A DNA stretch of 64,000 nucleotides. It comes from Streptomyces sp. R33. Lineage in GTDB: Bacteria > Actinomycetota > Actinomycetes > Streptomycetales > Streptomycetaceae. Numbering within the stretch: position 1 is the stretch's first letter; every line of letters begins with the position of its first letter. The stretch lies in the NCBI RefSeq assembly GCF_041200175.1, contig NZ_CP165727.1, positions 62,001 through 126,000 on the forward strand, given 5' to 3'. The notes beneath the pieces are model-generated. The model saw only the letters and a list, made by a program, of their open reading frames with translations. It had not been told where the DNA came from and did no database searches. The position numbers were made by a program, and so were the translations under genes. Positions 35,006 through 44,480 of this stretch are shown here, one piece after another.

Positions 35006-36532
35006 AGCGTCTGCCGACCGGGCCTGAACACGCGACAGCTTGATGCGACGGCTCCCCGGATCGACATCGATGATCTCGACGGTAAGGATGTCACCGACCT
35101 GGATTCCCTCCTCGGGCTCGTCCACCGACATCTCGGCCGGTTCGGTGCGGTGCAGCAGTCCCTCCAAGCCGTGGTCCCGGTCCTCGATGCGGACCAAGGC
35201 ACCGGACGGGGTGAGCCGGGTGACCGGTCCCCTGACGATCCGGCCGACCTGCTGCGCAAGCACCGACAACGGGTCTTCCTCCAGCGCCTTGAGCGACAAC
35301 GGCACCCGCTGCCGGACGAGGTCGACGTCGAGGATCTCAGCGGTGACCTCTTGGCCCACCGTCAGTACGTCGGAGGGGTGGTCGATGTGGCGCCAGGACA
35401 CCTCGGGCAGATTGATCATCGCGGTGAAACCGCCGATGTCGACGAAGGTGACGCCGAAATCGGGCATGGCGACGACGGTGCCGGTGCAGATCTGTCCTCG
35501 GTGCAGGGTGGTGAGGAACGCCCAGTGGCGATCGTCGGAGGTCGCCTCGGTCCTCCAGCGCGCCCGCAGGACGCCGTCCTCGTCGGGCAGGACGGCCGTC
35601 ATGAGCGGTTGCCTTCCGTCGATGCAGAGGGACAGGGCCGATGCTGCACGGGCGCCGCAGACATGCGCCGCCAGTTCCGCGAACTGGCTCTCGTCGGCGA
35701 CGATGCTCGCGATCCGGCCGTCCTCGTCCTCCCAGACGAACTCGATCAGGCCTTCCTCCGGCAGATCGGCGAGGACGGCGCCCACATCGGCGGAAAGGTC
35801 GGGCCAGACGGCCAAACGGGAGCGAGGAGCCAGCCGGGCGCGAACCGCGTCCAGCGAGTCGGCCTCGAGTCGGTGCCAGCGAGCGGCGTTGCCCACGTGG
35901 TTCTCCTCGAGAAGCGCCGCCTGGCGCGTCGCGACGCACCAGCGCACGCGGGCCCAGAAGACGTCATCGGCGGGCCGCTGTACCCCCGGCCCGTCGAGCT
36001 CGGCGTCGTGGGGAGAGGCGTCCAGACGCTCGGGGAACAGTCCCAGTGCGCGGGTACGTGCCACCGCCACCGGGCAGGGATCACTACTGCCGACGTAGAC
36101 GTACTGGTCCCATCCGACGTGAATCGTGAACGTGCCCTCCACCTCCAGGCGGCACCAGGCGCCACTGCCGCGCAGCATCGCCCGAACCAGCTCCAGGGCG
36201 ACGCTGAGCGAGACCCGCGCGCCATCGTGGTAGCCCGCACGGCCGGGCGGGAAGAGCCCGGCCAGGCCGTGACCCTCAACAGCCGATTCCGCCCCGAAAC
36301 CGACGAAGCCCGCCGCTACCTGCGGTTCGCGTACGACAAGGCAGTCGATTCCGGTCTCCGCCGCGAAGACGGCAACAGCCTCCAGATAAGCACCTTCGAC
36401 CGGCCCACAATCGCTGTGCACCTCTTCGGTACCTGTGTAGCGACCGTGCTCATCGCGATCGGCAGGATCGTGCTTGGTGATGCGGTAAACATGGGGCAGC
36501 ACGTCACTGCCTGCCGACGGACGCATAAGCAT
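35000..36532 (-). CDS. S1 RNA-binding domain protein
   Basis: About 510 residues. The C-terminal third holds two S1 (OB-fold) repeats: GQICTGTVVAMPDFGVTFVD with FTAMINLPEVSW, and GRIVRGPVTRLTPSGALVRI with GLEGLLHRTEP and GDILTVEIIDVDPGSRRIKL. The N-terminal two thirds are a separate alpha/beta region of unknown type (DVLPHVYRITKHDPADRDEH, VRWCVATRQAALLEENHVGN). The start is uncertain between 36526 and 36613; ATG 36532 is used because family-like sequence begins just after it. A cytoplasmic RNA-binding or translation-related role is inferred. Convergent with the DUF1963 gene. Confidence 0.75.
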   Translation of the reverse strand: MLMRPSAGSDVLPHVYRITKHDPADRDEHGRYTGTEEVHSDCGPVEGAYLEAVAVFAAETGIDCLVVREPQVAAGFVGFGAESAVEGHGLAGLFPPGRAGYHDGARVSLSVALELVRAMLRGSGAWCRLEVEGTFTIHVGWDQYVYVGSSDPCPVAVARTRALGLFPERLDASPHDAELDGPGVQRPADDVFWARVRWCVATRQAALLEENHVGNAARWHRLEADSLDAVRARLAPRSRLAVWPDLSADVGAVLADLPEEGLIEFVWEDEDGRIASIVADESQFAELAAHVCGARAASALSLCIDGRQPLMTAVLPDEDGVLRARWRTEATSDDRHWAFLTTLHRGQICTGTVVAMPDFGVTFVDIGGFTAMINLPEVSWRHIDHPSDVLTVGQEVTAEILDVDLVRQRVPLSLKALEEDPLSVLAQQVGRIVRGPVTRLTPSGALVRIEDRDHGLEGLLHRTEPAEMSVDEPEEGIQVGDILTVEIIDVDPGSRRIKLSRVQARSADAQ

Positions 36533-36876
36533 GGTGCATGCCCGCATCATGTCGCTCGAGGCGGCCGCCCGCCACCAGCTTTCGAAGGCCCTGCCCCACG
36601 GCCGGGGCGCCAACTCACTGCCTCATCCTTCTGCGGCGCGTGGAGGCCGTCTCGCTCGCTTGTCAGCACGACATCGCTGATCGCCCCGAGCGCCCGCCCG
36701 CTGGCCTTGTTCATGAGAACGAGAACGGGCAGCGGATGTTCCACGACTTCGGGAGGGCCAGAGCACACCGATGATTCGCGCGCTGCTTGGGTTTTGACCC
36801 GAGAGGCGGCTGCCGAGGTCTGGCAGGCTGTGTGCGGCGCCGACCGCGTCACAGTCGTACAGGCGGCCTGGCCAGC

Positions 36877-37272
36877 TCAGTGATCGCCCGTATGTGGGCG
36901 CACGGGACGTGGCAGTGGCTGACGCCAGTCGCCCAGTCTCGTGAGGAGGAACCGGCGGGCGAGAGAACGTATATCGTTCCACGCCGAGTCCGTGGCCAGG
37001 GCGTTGTGCCAGAGTCCGACGCGGCAGGTGACATCGATCTCGCAGAGGCGACGGCCGATGGGCCGAAGACCGCGCAGATCCTCGGACTCGAAGACTCCGC
37101 GCGCCGCGAGTCCTTCGGAGACGCGGCACAGGAGCTCCACCTCTTCAACAACCTCCCTCGTCTCCAGCTCACGTTTGCCCAGCCAGGCAAGTTGATCCTG
37201 GGTGTCGGCTGCCAGGAGGGCCATAAAGTGCAGCGTCCAGGTGCGCAGGTGCGCGTCGCCGAGATCGTTCAT
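36877..37272 (-). CDS. Hypothetical protein
   Basis: 131 residues, largely helical: LRTWTLHFMALLAADTQDQL, then ELETREVVEEVELLCRVSEG and ARRFLLTRLGDWRQPLPRPV. It resembles a recurrent uncharacterised Streptomyces protein. No catalytic motif, signal peptide or membrane segment. ATG at 37272. The 345 bp downstream before the S1 gene start contains no other convincing gene. Confidence 0.65.
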   Translation of the reverse strand: MNDLGDAHLRTWTLHFMALLAADTQDQLAWLGKRELETREVVEEVELLCRVSEGLAARGVFESEDLRGLRPIGRRLCEIDVTCRVGLWHNALATDSAWNDIRSLARRFLLTRLGDWRQPLPRPVRPHTGDH

Positions 37273-37666
37273 TCATGCAGGATCTCACCAAGTGCTGTGA
37301 CCTGGAAGGTTTGCCGGGTTGGTCGTTGTGCTCGCTGGGGTGTGGCGACTTCGACCGGCATAGAGTCACCGGTCAGGGTTCGCGGGCTGTCCGAGCAGGG
37401 CCCTATGCTGCCTGCTCGCCCGGTGGGGGCCCGAGAGTTCGGCCATGTCTGGGCGGGTGCTGAATCGATACCTCGGGCACCTTCCGCTCAAATCACCGGA
37501 CGGAGGCGTGTCCCCCCCAACCCCTCGTCACTCTCCGCAGTTAGATTGGGCTCGGACGTCCGGTGCCCGGACCAGCCGCGGCGTCCTCCGCGTGGATCCG
37601 CGATCGTTCCCCTTCACCCAGCTTCCCTGCTCGGGCGCGCGAACGTGCCCAGGAAACGGAACCGCC

Positions 37667-39913
37667 ATGCGGGTAATCGCATACTTCATGCACGAGCACG
37701 AGGAACAGGCAGCGCTGAACATCCTCGGCAACCCCACCGTCACCGACAGCTATGTCATCGGAGACATCACCGAAAGTGCCATTCCCCAGCTCGAGAGCGC
37801 CGGACTCACCGTCGACAGACTAGACGACGTCCGCAGCGAGATGTCCGCCGTGGCCCGCGGGCGTGTGACTGGCAGATCCGCCTTCGCCGAAGGGGACGGC
37901 GACGCGGAGGTCCTGGCCGTCGCACCCGGCGACCGCGCCTCGTGGATCGTCCAGCTCGGCGAACCGCTCGTCGAACGGCACCGGGACGAGATCGCTTCCA
38001 CCGGCGTCGAGCTACAGCGCAGCGTCCCGGTCAACGCCTACATCGCGGCCGCCACCGAATCCCAGGCCACCCAACTGGCCAATCTCGACTTCGTGGTCTC
38101 CGTCGACCGCTACGGTCCCCAAGTGGCAGCCCCCGTCCGGCTCCGCGCGGGCGAATCCCCAGCCCCGCCCACCGCAGGCGAGCCGAAGACGGCCACTGGC
38201 GGCCGCATCTGGGATCTGCGGCTGGCAGATACGCCCGCCGCCCGCGAATCGGTCATGGCATGGCTCGAGGACCACGAGGACTCCTCCGGCCTGCGGCTCA
38301 TCGCCTCCGCCTCACACCGCATCCGGCTCAAGATCTCCGAGGGGTCCCCGCTGGAGACGGAGATTCCCCAACTCCCCGACGTGCTCGACATGGTCGAGTA
38401 CGTCCCGCCGAAGCTGTGCAACGACCTCGCCGTCCGCCTGATGGGCATCGTCCCCGACGGAGGGGGCAGCAGCGGCGCGCCGTTCACCGGCAAGGGACAG
38501 ATCGTGGCGGTCGCCGACACCGGCCTCGACCAGACGCACCCCGACTTCCAGGGCCGCATCGTCGGCGTTGTCGCGCTCGGCCGCCCCGGCGACAGCGACG
38601 ATCCAGACGGGCACGGCACCCATGTCGCTGGCTCCGTACTGGGAGACGGCTCCGCCTCCCAGGGCCAGATCCGCGGCGCCGCTCCCGAAGCGAAGCTCTA
38701 CTTCCAATCGATCATGGATGCGGCGGGAAACCTCGGCGGACTGCCCCTCTCTCTCGCTGATCTCTTCGAGCCCGCCTACCAGGCCGGCGCCCGCATCCAC
38801 AGCAACAGCTGGGGCGCCGCCACCCAATCCGCCTACACCATCGACTCCGACGACGTCGACTCGTACGTCCACGAACGCCGCGACATGCTCATCGTCATCG
38901 CCGCCGGCAACGAGGGATCCGCCGGCGTACGCCTGAACTCGCCCAAGGGCTTCGTCGACTGGGCATCCATCGGCTCACCCGGCTCCTGCAAGAACGCCCT
39001 CACCGTAGGAGCCGGCCGCAGTGACCGCACGAGCGGCGGCTTCTCCCAGGCCACCTACAACAGCTTGTGGCCGGGCGACTACCCCGACCCGCCCATCGGC
39101 GCCGAACGCGTCTCCGGTGACCCGGAGTCCCTTGCCGCCTTCAGCAGCCGCGGCCCCTGTGACGACTTCCGCATCAAGCCGGAGGTGGTGGCCCCCGGAA
39201 CCGACATCCTGTCCACCCGGTCCTCCCTCGCCCCCTCGAACCACTTCTGGGGCCCCCCGCACCCCCAGAACCCCCGGTACGCCTACATGGGCGGGACCAG
39301 CATGGCCACCCCACTCGTCTCGGGCTGCGCCGCACTCGTACGCCAGTACTACGTCGACCGGCGCGATGCCGAGCCCAGCGCAGCCCTCGTCAAGGCCACC
39401 CTGATCAACGGCGCACGCACGCTCTCCGGGCCTGACTCGACGGCCAAAGACCCGCACTATCACCAGGGCTTCGGCGCCATCCACATGCCCACCACCCTTC
39501 CCCACGAGGGGGCGGCGAACTTCGAGCTCGAGTTCGTCGACACGTGGCAGAAGCCGGCCAAGCAGTTCCGGCGCACCGGGGAGCGCAAGCGCTTCAACGT
39601 GACCGCGGGATCAGCCACGCCCTTCCGGCTCTGCCTCGCGTACACGGACCTGCCCGGCCGCGGTCTCCAGAACGACATCAGCGTGATCGTGCAGGCTCCC
39701 GACGGTACCAAGCATGCCGGGAACACGGGACTGCCCAACTTGCTGATCGGCAGCGACTGCACCAACAATGTCGAGGTCGTCCGCATCGATGCGCCACCTG
39801 CCGGCACCTACCTCATCCAGGTCTTCGCCCGCAACCTGCTGGCCGGGCCGCAGGACTTCGCCCTCGTCGTCACCGGCGACCTGAACGGCCCGATCGCGCA
39901 ACTGGCCAACTGA
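37667..39913 (+). CDS. S8 family serine peptidase (subtilase)
   Basis: 748 residues. The first 250 form a propeptide-like alpha/beta region. The subtilisin catalytic domain has Asp284 (VADTGLDQTHPDF), His316 (DGHGTHVAGS), the oxyanion-region Asn (AAGNEGSAG) and Ser545 (GGTSMATP). A C-terminal beta-sandwich (FRLCLAYTDLPGRGLQNDIS, YLIQVFARNLLAGPQDFALV) resembles proprotein-convertase/PPC-type domains. Unusually, the N-terminus (MRVIAYFMHEHEEQAAL) has no signal peptide, so it is probably intracellular or exported by another route. ATG 37667 with AGGAAACGG upstream. A strong hairpin follows the stop. Confidence 0.88.
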   Translation: MRVIAYFMHEHEEQAALNILGNPTVTDSYVIGDITESAIPQLESAGLTVDRLDDVRSEMSAVARGRVTGRSAFAEGDGDAEVLAVAPGDRASWIVQLGEPLVERHRDEIASTGVELQRSVPVNAYIAAATESQATQLANLDFVVSVDRYGPQVAAPVRLRAGESPAPPTAGEPKTATGGRIWDLRLADTPAARESVMAWLEDHEDSSGLRLIASASHRIRLKISEGSPLETEIPQLPDVLDMVEYVPPKLCNDLAVRLMGIVPDGGGSSGAPFTGKGQIVAVADTGLDQTHPDFQGRIVGVVALGRPGDSDDPDGHGTHVAGSVLGDGSASQGQIRGAAPEAKLYFQSIMDAAGNLGGLPLSLADLFEPAYQAGARIHSNSWGAATQSAYTIDSDDVDSYVHERRDMLIVIAAGNEGSAGVRLNSPKGFVDWASIGSPGSCKNALTVGAGRSDRTSGGFSQATYNSLWPGDYPDPPIGAERVSGDPESLAAFSSRGPCDDFRIKPEVVAPGTDILSTRSSLAPSNHFWGPPHPQNPRYAYMGGTSMATPLVSGCAALVRQYYVDRRDAEPSAALVKATLINGARTLSGPDSTAKDPHYHQGFGAIHMPTTLPHEGAANFELEFVDTWQKPAKQFRRTGERKRFNVTAGSATPFRLCLAYTDLPGRGLQNDISVIVQAPDGTKHAGNTGLPNLLIGSDCTNNVEVVRIDAPPAGTYLIQVFARNLLAGPQDFALVVTGDLNGPIAQLAN

Positions 39914-39914
39914 C

Positions 39915-39966
39915 CCGGCCAGCGGGCAGATGGTGCGGCCGCTGCGGCGCCATCTGCCCGGGCCGG
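39915..39966 (+). terminator. Factor-independent-like terminator of the subtilase gene
   Basis: CGGGCAGATGG (39923-39933) pairs with CCATCTGCCCG (39950-39960), and the outer CCGGCC/GGCCGG extends the stem to about 17 bp. It starts 1-2 nt after the stop. No U-run, as is usual in Streptomyces. Confidence 0.8.
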
Positions 39967-40309
39967 TCGGCGTCACCGCCCGATCAGCGGCAGCGCCGCC
40001 CGCCCGCGGTGTCCCCGTTGTAGCGATACGGCAATGTGATCTGGTCACGTCGCGGACGGGGTCCCCGTACGCCTGGACCAGGCGTGCGACGACCGGGAGA
40101 CCGGGCTGTCGCCGCCCGAGGCCAGCAGCATCATCGGGCCCGCCTGAACCGCACCGAGCTGGTACTGCGCTGCCGCACGGCAGCCCTCTGCCCCTCTTGC
40201 TCGTCGCTATCCCAGCCGATGAGGTCCCACCCAAGGGTTTCGGTGTTGATGTCGTTCACGCGCATTGTCAAACCCTGTGGACTGACCCGACAGCCCAATG
40301 GCCGATCGA
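39967..40309. other. No gene recognised
   Basis: About 340 bases between the subtilase terminator and the convergent GNAT gene. Frames are short. A minus-strand piece (VNDINTETLGWDLIGWDSDE) could be a small peptide downstream of the GNAT gene but has no family support. Confidence 0.4.
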
Positions 40310-41293
40310 TCAAGCAAGCGGCTTGCGGTAACGGACGTACTCGTTCTGCCGCCGGAACCCCACACTCTCGTAAAGGTCGTAGGACCGGTGCGGATTTGCC
40401 GTGCCCGTGAACAGCCGAGCGGTCGTTGCACCCTGCTCGCGAAGGCTCCGCAGCCCGTCCAGCAGCAGAACCCGGCCGATTCCGAGGCGTCGCTGGTCCC
40501 TCCGGACACTCAGCTCTTCCACCTCGCCCACGGCGTGGTCGTGACGGTGGATGGAGCAGAGGGCGACGCCGACCATGTCCTTCCCGTTCCAGGCAGCCCT
40601 CCAGCATGCCGGGTCGGCGGTGTCGACGAAGTCCTGGAAAGGCCATCTCTGAGTGAAACCGGGGTCCGCGTACGAATCGACGACCGTCCTCCAGGCTGCA
40701 CGGTAGTGGCTTGTCCCGATCGGCCCTGTCCGTATCCCGGCTGGCAGCTCGCTGCCCGGCTCGGGCACCTGCTGCAGATCGCCCAGCTCCAGCTCGACCA
40801 GGCTGAAGACATGTCGGTAGCCGGCTGCGCGCAGAAGTGCCGTGGCGTCCTGCTCGGAGGCCATGGCGTTCGCGCCGATCACTGCCGTCCGCGCCGTTCC
40901 ATGCTGTTTTACGAGCTGGCGGATCCGCTCTTCGGCCCAGCTCAGCATGGCTGAGCCGATGCCCTGTCCGCGATGCTCGGGCAAGAGGTAGCCGCGGTGC
41001 AGGTACAGCCACGTATCGTCCCGCTCTTGCCACCACCGGATCGTCGAGTAGCCGACGACGCTCCCGTCGAGCACCACCAGGATCTGGTTCTTGGACGGCT
41101 CCTCCAACTTGGCAGAAGCTTCGGCGATCTCGGCCGCTGTCGGGAGCCCTTCCACAACCGAATGGACATCAACCCGGTCCCGTTCAACACACCCCAGCCG
41201 CACCGCGGCCATGGCGCCGTGGTCTTCGTCGCCGCGATACGGCCGGAACCCGAAGCCGACCGGAAGGTCCTGTCCTGCCATGCCATCCAACAT
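40310..41293 (-). CDS. GNAT N-acetyltransferase with two GNAT domains
   Basis: 327 residues in two acetyl-CoA-binding halves: the N-terminal domain with YLLPEHRGQGIGSAMLSWAE and the C-terminal domain with LSVRRDQRRLGIGRVLLLDG (each with the R/Q-x-x-G-x-G/A pyrophosphate loop) and the typical ending HRSYDLYESVGFRRQNEYVR. The double-domain form resembles mycothiol-synthase-like or resistance-type acetyltransferases. No antibiotic or cysteine-ligand partner is adjacent, so the substrate is not predictable. Confidence 0.85.
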   Translation of the reverse strand: MLDGMAGQDLPVGFGFRPYRGDEDHGAMAAVRLGCVERDRVDVHSVVEGLPTAAEIAEASAKLEEPSKNQILVVLDGSVVGYSTIRWWQERDDTWLYLHRGYLLPEHRGQGIGSAMLSWAEERIRQLVKQHGTARTAVIGANAMASEQDATALLRAAGYRHVFSLVELELGDLQQVPEPGSELPAGIRTGPIGTSHYRAAWRTVVDSYADPGFTQRWPFQDFVDTADPACWRAAWNGKDMVGVALCSIHRHDHAVGEVEELSVRRDQRRLGIGRVLLLDGLRSLREQGATTARLFTGTANPHRSYDLYESVGFRRQNEYVRYRKPLA

Positions 41294-41335
41294 GACCGGA
41301 TGTTCTCGAACTTCGAAGCAGGTCCGCCACCCTAT

Positions 41336-41842
41336 TCACGCCGCGGTCGTCTGCGGCCATTCAACGAGCTGCCCGCGTTCAAAGCGGGCCCCCACGCGGA
41401 CGAGGGCAACGAGGTGGGGTGCATTCACGGCTCGCCAGCGGGCCTGGGCGGACTCGACGAGCTTGAAGACCATCGCCAGGGCGGCGGCCCGGGATCCGGC
41501 GCCCTGGGTAACCTTGGTCCGCAGACGGACGGTCGCGAAGGTCGACTCGATGGGGTTGGTTGTCCGCAGGTGGATCCAATGCTCGGCGGGGAAGTCGTAG
41601 AAGGCCAGCAGCTCATCCTCGTCATCGACGATCTTCTTGACGGCCTTGGGGAACTTCGCGCCGTACTGCTTGGCGAACGCCTTGACCGCGGCGGCCGCGT
41701 GCTCCTTGTCCTCGGCGTTGTAGATGGCCTGGATAGCCTTCTTTGCCGCAGGCTGAGCTGACTTCGGGAGGTTGTCGAGGCAGTTGGCCGTTTTGTGAAC
41801 CCAGTACCTTTGGTGGCGGGTTTCGGGGAAGACCTCGTTGAC
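41336..41842 (-). pseudogene. IS256-family transposase, C-terminal remnant
   Basis: The minus strand reads VNEVFPETRHQRYWVHKTAN, then FPKAVKKIVDDEDELLAFYD, HWIHLRTTNPIESTFATVRL and a C-terminal stop after EWPQTTAA. This is the final 160-170 residues of a mutator-type transposase, with the catalytic Glu in NPIES. The N-terminal domain is missing and no inverted repeats were found. Confidence 0.8.
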
Positions 41843-41919
41843 GGCACGACCATCCCGATCGTTCTCCCCGGCCTACGCTGGCTCAACAGCGTGTTCGTGG
41901 CCGAGAAAGAAGCAGACAC

Positions 41920-42332
41920 ATGCGATCTTCTGCCTCCCGTTCCAGCCGAGTCGTCGCGCTCGCCCTCGGCGCCGTCACGTCACTGGCCGTTCTGTCCGGC
42001 ACTGCTGCGGCCGCCGGCATGGACGCCCCGTACGCCCGCGCCGCCGCGAAGGTCAGCGGCAGCGCCTCCCTCCTCGGATCCAGAACGTAGACACCGTCAC
42101 CCGGGGAACCGGCACCAACCAGCCGGGCGTGTACTGCATCAAGGTCTCGGACTCCAACATCGGCCTGACCAGCGCGGCGATCCTCGCGACGCTCAACAAC
42201 AGCCGGGGCGAAATCACCGCGATCGGCGGATCCCACGGCTACTGCGGCAACCCCACCGACACCATCACGATCGTGACGAGCGACAGCAGCGGCAACTCCG
42301 CGGACAGGCCGTTCACCGTCGCCGTGCTCTGA
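41920..42332 (+). pseudogene. Small secreted protein, one-base frameshift
   Basis: The ATG frame gives a clear signal peptide (RVVALALGALTSLAVLSGTA then AAA) and reaches GSASLLGSRT then stop. The mature domain continues in another frame as QNVDTVTRGTGTNQPGVYCI, and ends GNSADRPFTVAVL. One missing base near 42075 (GGATC-CAGAAC) explains the break. Function unknown; two Cys residues (GVYCI and GYCGN) probably form a disulphide. Confidence 0.65.
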
Positions 42333-42466
42333 CCCCGCCAAACACGGCCGGGCCCTGTCACCCCGGCCTCGACATTTCCGTTTGGGGAACGGTCACCGCG
42401 ACCGTTTCCCAAACGCTTGCACAAAGTGGCTCTGCCCGCGATTCCGTGAAACGCATGGGTATCAGC

Positions 42467-42991
42467 TCAGCGAGAGCGACGTCGGCGGTGGTACGCGAAC
42501 GTCAGGGCCAGCAGCAGGGGGCCCCAGAGGGTGAACAGACCGCTGACCGTCATCGCCAGCACGTCCCAACCCTCGGCGTACGGGAAGCCGTCCGCACCGC
42601 CGATGCGGAAGGCCCCGAACGCCCAATGGACCATCAGGGCCGTGAAGAAGAGGCCACTGATTGTCGCGGGGAGGATCGCTGCGAAGGGCGGTATGCGTTT
42701 GCCGCCCAGCTTGGGAACCCAGGTGGGCACAACCTCTCCCCACTTGCGGACCAAGCCGAAGCTGAGCAGTGCGAACGCCTCGGACATAATGCTGAGTCCG
42801 ACGACGTAGGGAATGTTCCAGGGTGACGGCGGCAGGACCTCCCCGCCCATGCCGTAGCCGAAGGCGATGGGCAGACGCCACAGGCAGACAGGCAGCGCGA
42901 CCAATGGCATCGCATGGGCGGCGCCGACTGCCCACCGGGGAACGGGCCACTCTGTCGCTGTCGTATCGATGTGCGCCGTGTGGGTTGTCAT
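42467..42991 (-). CDS. Integral membrane protein, function unknown
   Basis: 174 residues with four likely membrane spans (AHAMPLVALPVCLWRLPIAF, SIMSEAFALLSFGLV, FAAILPATISGLFFTALMVH, SGLFTLWGPLLLALTFAY) and a basic C-terminus (YHRRRRSR). ATG 42991 with GAGGG upstream; a longer frame to 43030 is less likely. No transporter motif. Common as an orphan in Streptomyces. Confidence 0.7.
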   Translation of the reverse strand: MTTHTAHIDTTATEWPVPRWAVGAAHAMPLVALPVCLWRLPIAFGYGMGGEVLPPSPWNIPYVVGLSIMSEAFALLSFGLVRKWGEVVPTWVPKLGGKRIPPFAAILPATISGLFFTALMVHWAFGAFRIGGADGFPYAEGWDVLAMTVSGLFTLWGPLLLALTFAYHRRRRSR

Positions 42992-43236
42992 GCCCTCACT
43001 ATGTCTGGGCAGCCCACGGACCTGGATCAACTCCGCGGACGATCCACCTCCCCCAGAAGGGCGAGGAGTGTGCGGTCCACAAGTCTGACTCCGCGACTGC
43101 GATCACCCACGTCATAGCCAGGTTTCACGGAACTGCGGCCAGAGCCCACAAAGTCCCCATTTTCGGCTGCCGGATACAGGGTTCTGATGAGCGGGGCCGT
43201 CGCTGCGGCGGCCGTGCGCGCCGAGCGGTACGCGAG

Positions 43237-44364
43237 CTAGTGTCCTGCGCCGGAGATCCGTTGGCAGAAGCGGGCGAGGGACTCGAGGATCTCTTCGGCT
43301 GTTTTGGTCCAGGTGAACGGGGTCGGGTTTTCGTTCCACTGCTTGACCCAGGCGCGGATGTCGGCTTCCAGGGAGCGCACACTCTTGTGGGCGCCGCGGC
43401 GGATCTTCTGATCCGCGAGGAAGCCGAACCATCGCTCCACTTGGTTGATCCAGGATGAGCCGGTGGGTGTGAAGTGCAGGTGGAACCGTGGATGTTTGGC
43501 CAGCCACGTCTTGATGGCCGGTGTCTTGTGGGTGCCATAGTTGTCACAGATCAAGTGGACCTGAAGGTGCTCGGGGACCTCCTTGTCGATCTTGATGAGG
43601 AACTTCTTGAACTCCGCGGCCCGGTGCCGGCGGTGCAGTGAGGTGATGACTTCACCGGTCGCGACATCGAAGGCCGCGAACAAGGTGGTCAGACCGTTGC
43701 GGACGTAGTCGTGAGTGCGGCGCTCGGGCATGCCGGGCATCAACGGCAACACTGGCTGAGAGCGGTCCAGAGCCTGGATCTGGGACTTCTCGTCCACCGA
43801 CAGCACCACCGCTCCTTCAGGCGGGTTGAAATACAGCCCCACCACGTCGTAGAGCTTCTCCACGAACAGCGGGCCCGTCGACAGCTTGAACGTGTCACTC
43901 AAATGCGGTTTGAGCTGGAACTTTCGCCAGATCCGGCCCACTGTCGACTTCGACAGGCCACTGCGGTCGGCCATTGATGAACGCGACCAATGAGTGGCGT
44001 TCTGCGGGATCTCCTCCAGCGTGCTGACCACGACCGCCTCCACCTGATCAACGCTGATGGTCGGTGGCCGGCCCGGCCGCGGCTCGTCGACCAGTCCGTC
44101 CAGCCGAGCCGCCAGAAACCGACGACGCCACTTTCGGACCGTGTCGGCAGCGATGCGCAACTCCCGCGCCACCACGACAATCGGCGGCACATCAGCACCG
44201 GCACACGCCAACACGATGCGAGCCCGCAAGACCACTGCCTGCGCAGATGACGCCCTGCGGGCCCAACGCTCCAACACCACACGCTCATCGGGCGACAACA
44301 ACAACGGTTCCAACTTCGGACCACGACGAGGCACCGACACATCCGCAGAAGCAGTCATACACAA
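43237..44364 (-). CDS. IS630-family transposase (375 aa)
   Basis: 375 residues, with one N-terminal HTH module ([20 protein letters not shown] to [20 protein letters not shown]), then the winged helix and DDE motifs: [26 protein letters not shown] and [12 protein letters not shown]. It is a divergent relative of the 448-residue proteins at 14-17 kb, lacking their extra HTH. Oddly, the stop codon TAG is completed outside the element: the IS ends in CAC, and TA of the target duplication plus the flanking G supplies the stop. Confidence 0.92.
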   Translation of the reverse strand: MCMTASADVSVPRRGPKLEPLLLSPDERVVLERWARRASSAQAVVLRARIVLACAGADVPPIVVVARELRIAADTVRKWRRRFLAARLDGLVDEPRPGRPPTISVDQVEAVVVSTLEEIPQNATHWSRSSMADRSGLSKSTVGRIWRKFQLKPHLSDTFKLSTGPLFVEKLYDVVGLYFNPPEGAVVLSVDEKSQIQALDRSQPVLPLMPGMPERRTHDYVRNGLTTLFAAFDVATGEVITSLHRRHRAAEFKKFLIKIDKEVPEHLQVHLICDNYGTHKTPAIKTWLAKHPRFHLHFTPTGSSWINQVERWFGFLADQKIRRGAHKSVRSLEADIRAWVKQWNENPTPFTWTKTAEEILESLARFCQRISGAGH

Positions 44365-44393
44365 ACTAACGACGGATCTCCGGCGCAGGACAC
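43240..44393 (-). mobile_element. IS630-family insertion sequence (single-HTH type)
   Basis: A 1154-bp element with perfect 22-bp inverted repeats (43240-43261 and 44372-44393, outer bases GTGTCCTGCGCCGGAGATCC) between TA at 43238-43239 and 44394-44395. The target context CTAG is the same on both sides. The repeat ends are closely related to those of the 1418-bp tandem elements. Confidence 0.92.
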
Positions 44394-44480
44394 TAGGACT
44401 CGCTGGTTTTCGACGGGATCGACGATGTTCACGACAACTCCTAGGCCGACGGGGCCGGGGCGTCTCCGCGAGGAGCCGAC

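Noticed and set aside
36787..38760. A 657-residue plus-strand frame over the start of the subtilase gene
   Set aside because: It is out of frame with the subtilase and Arg/Pro-rich throughout, the usual shadow of a high-GC gene.
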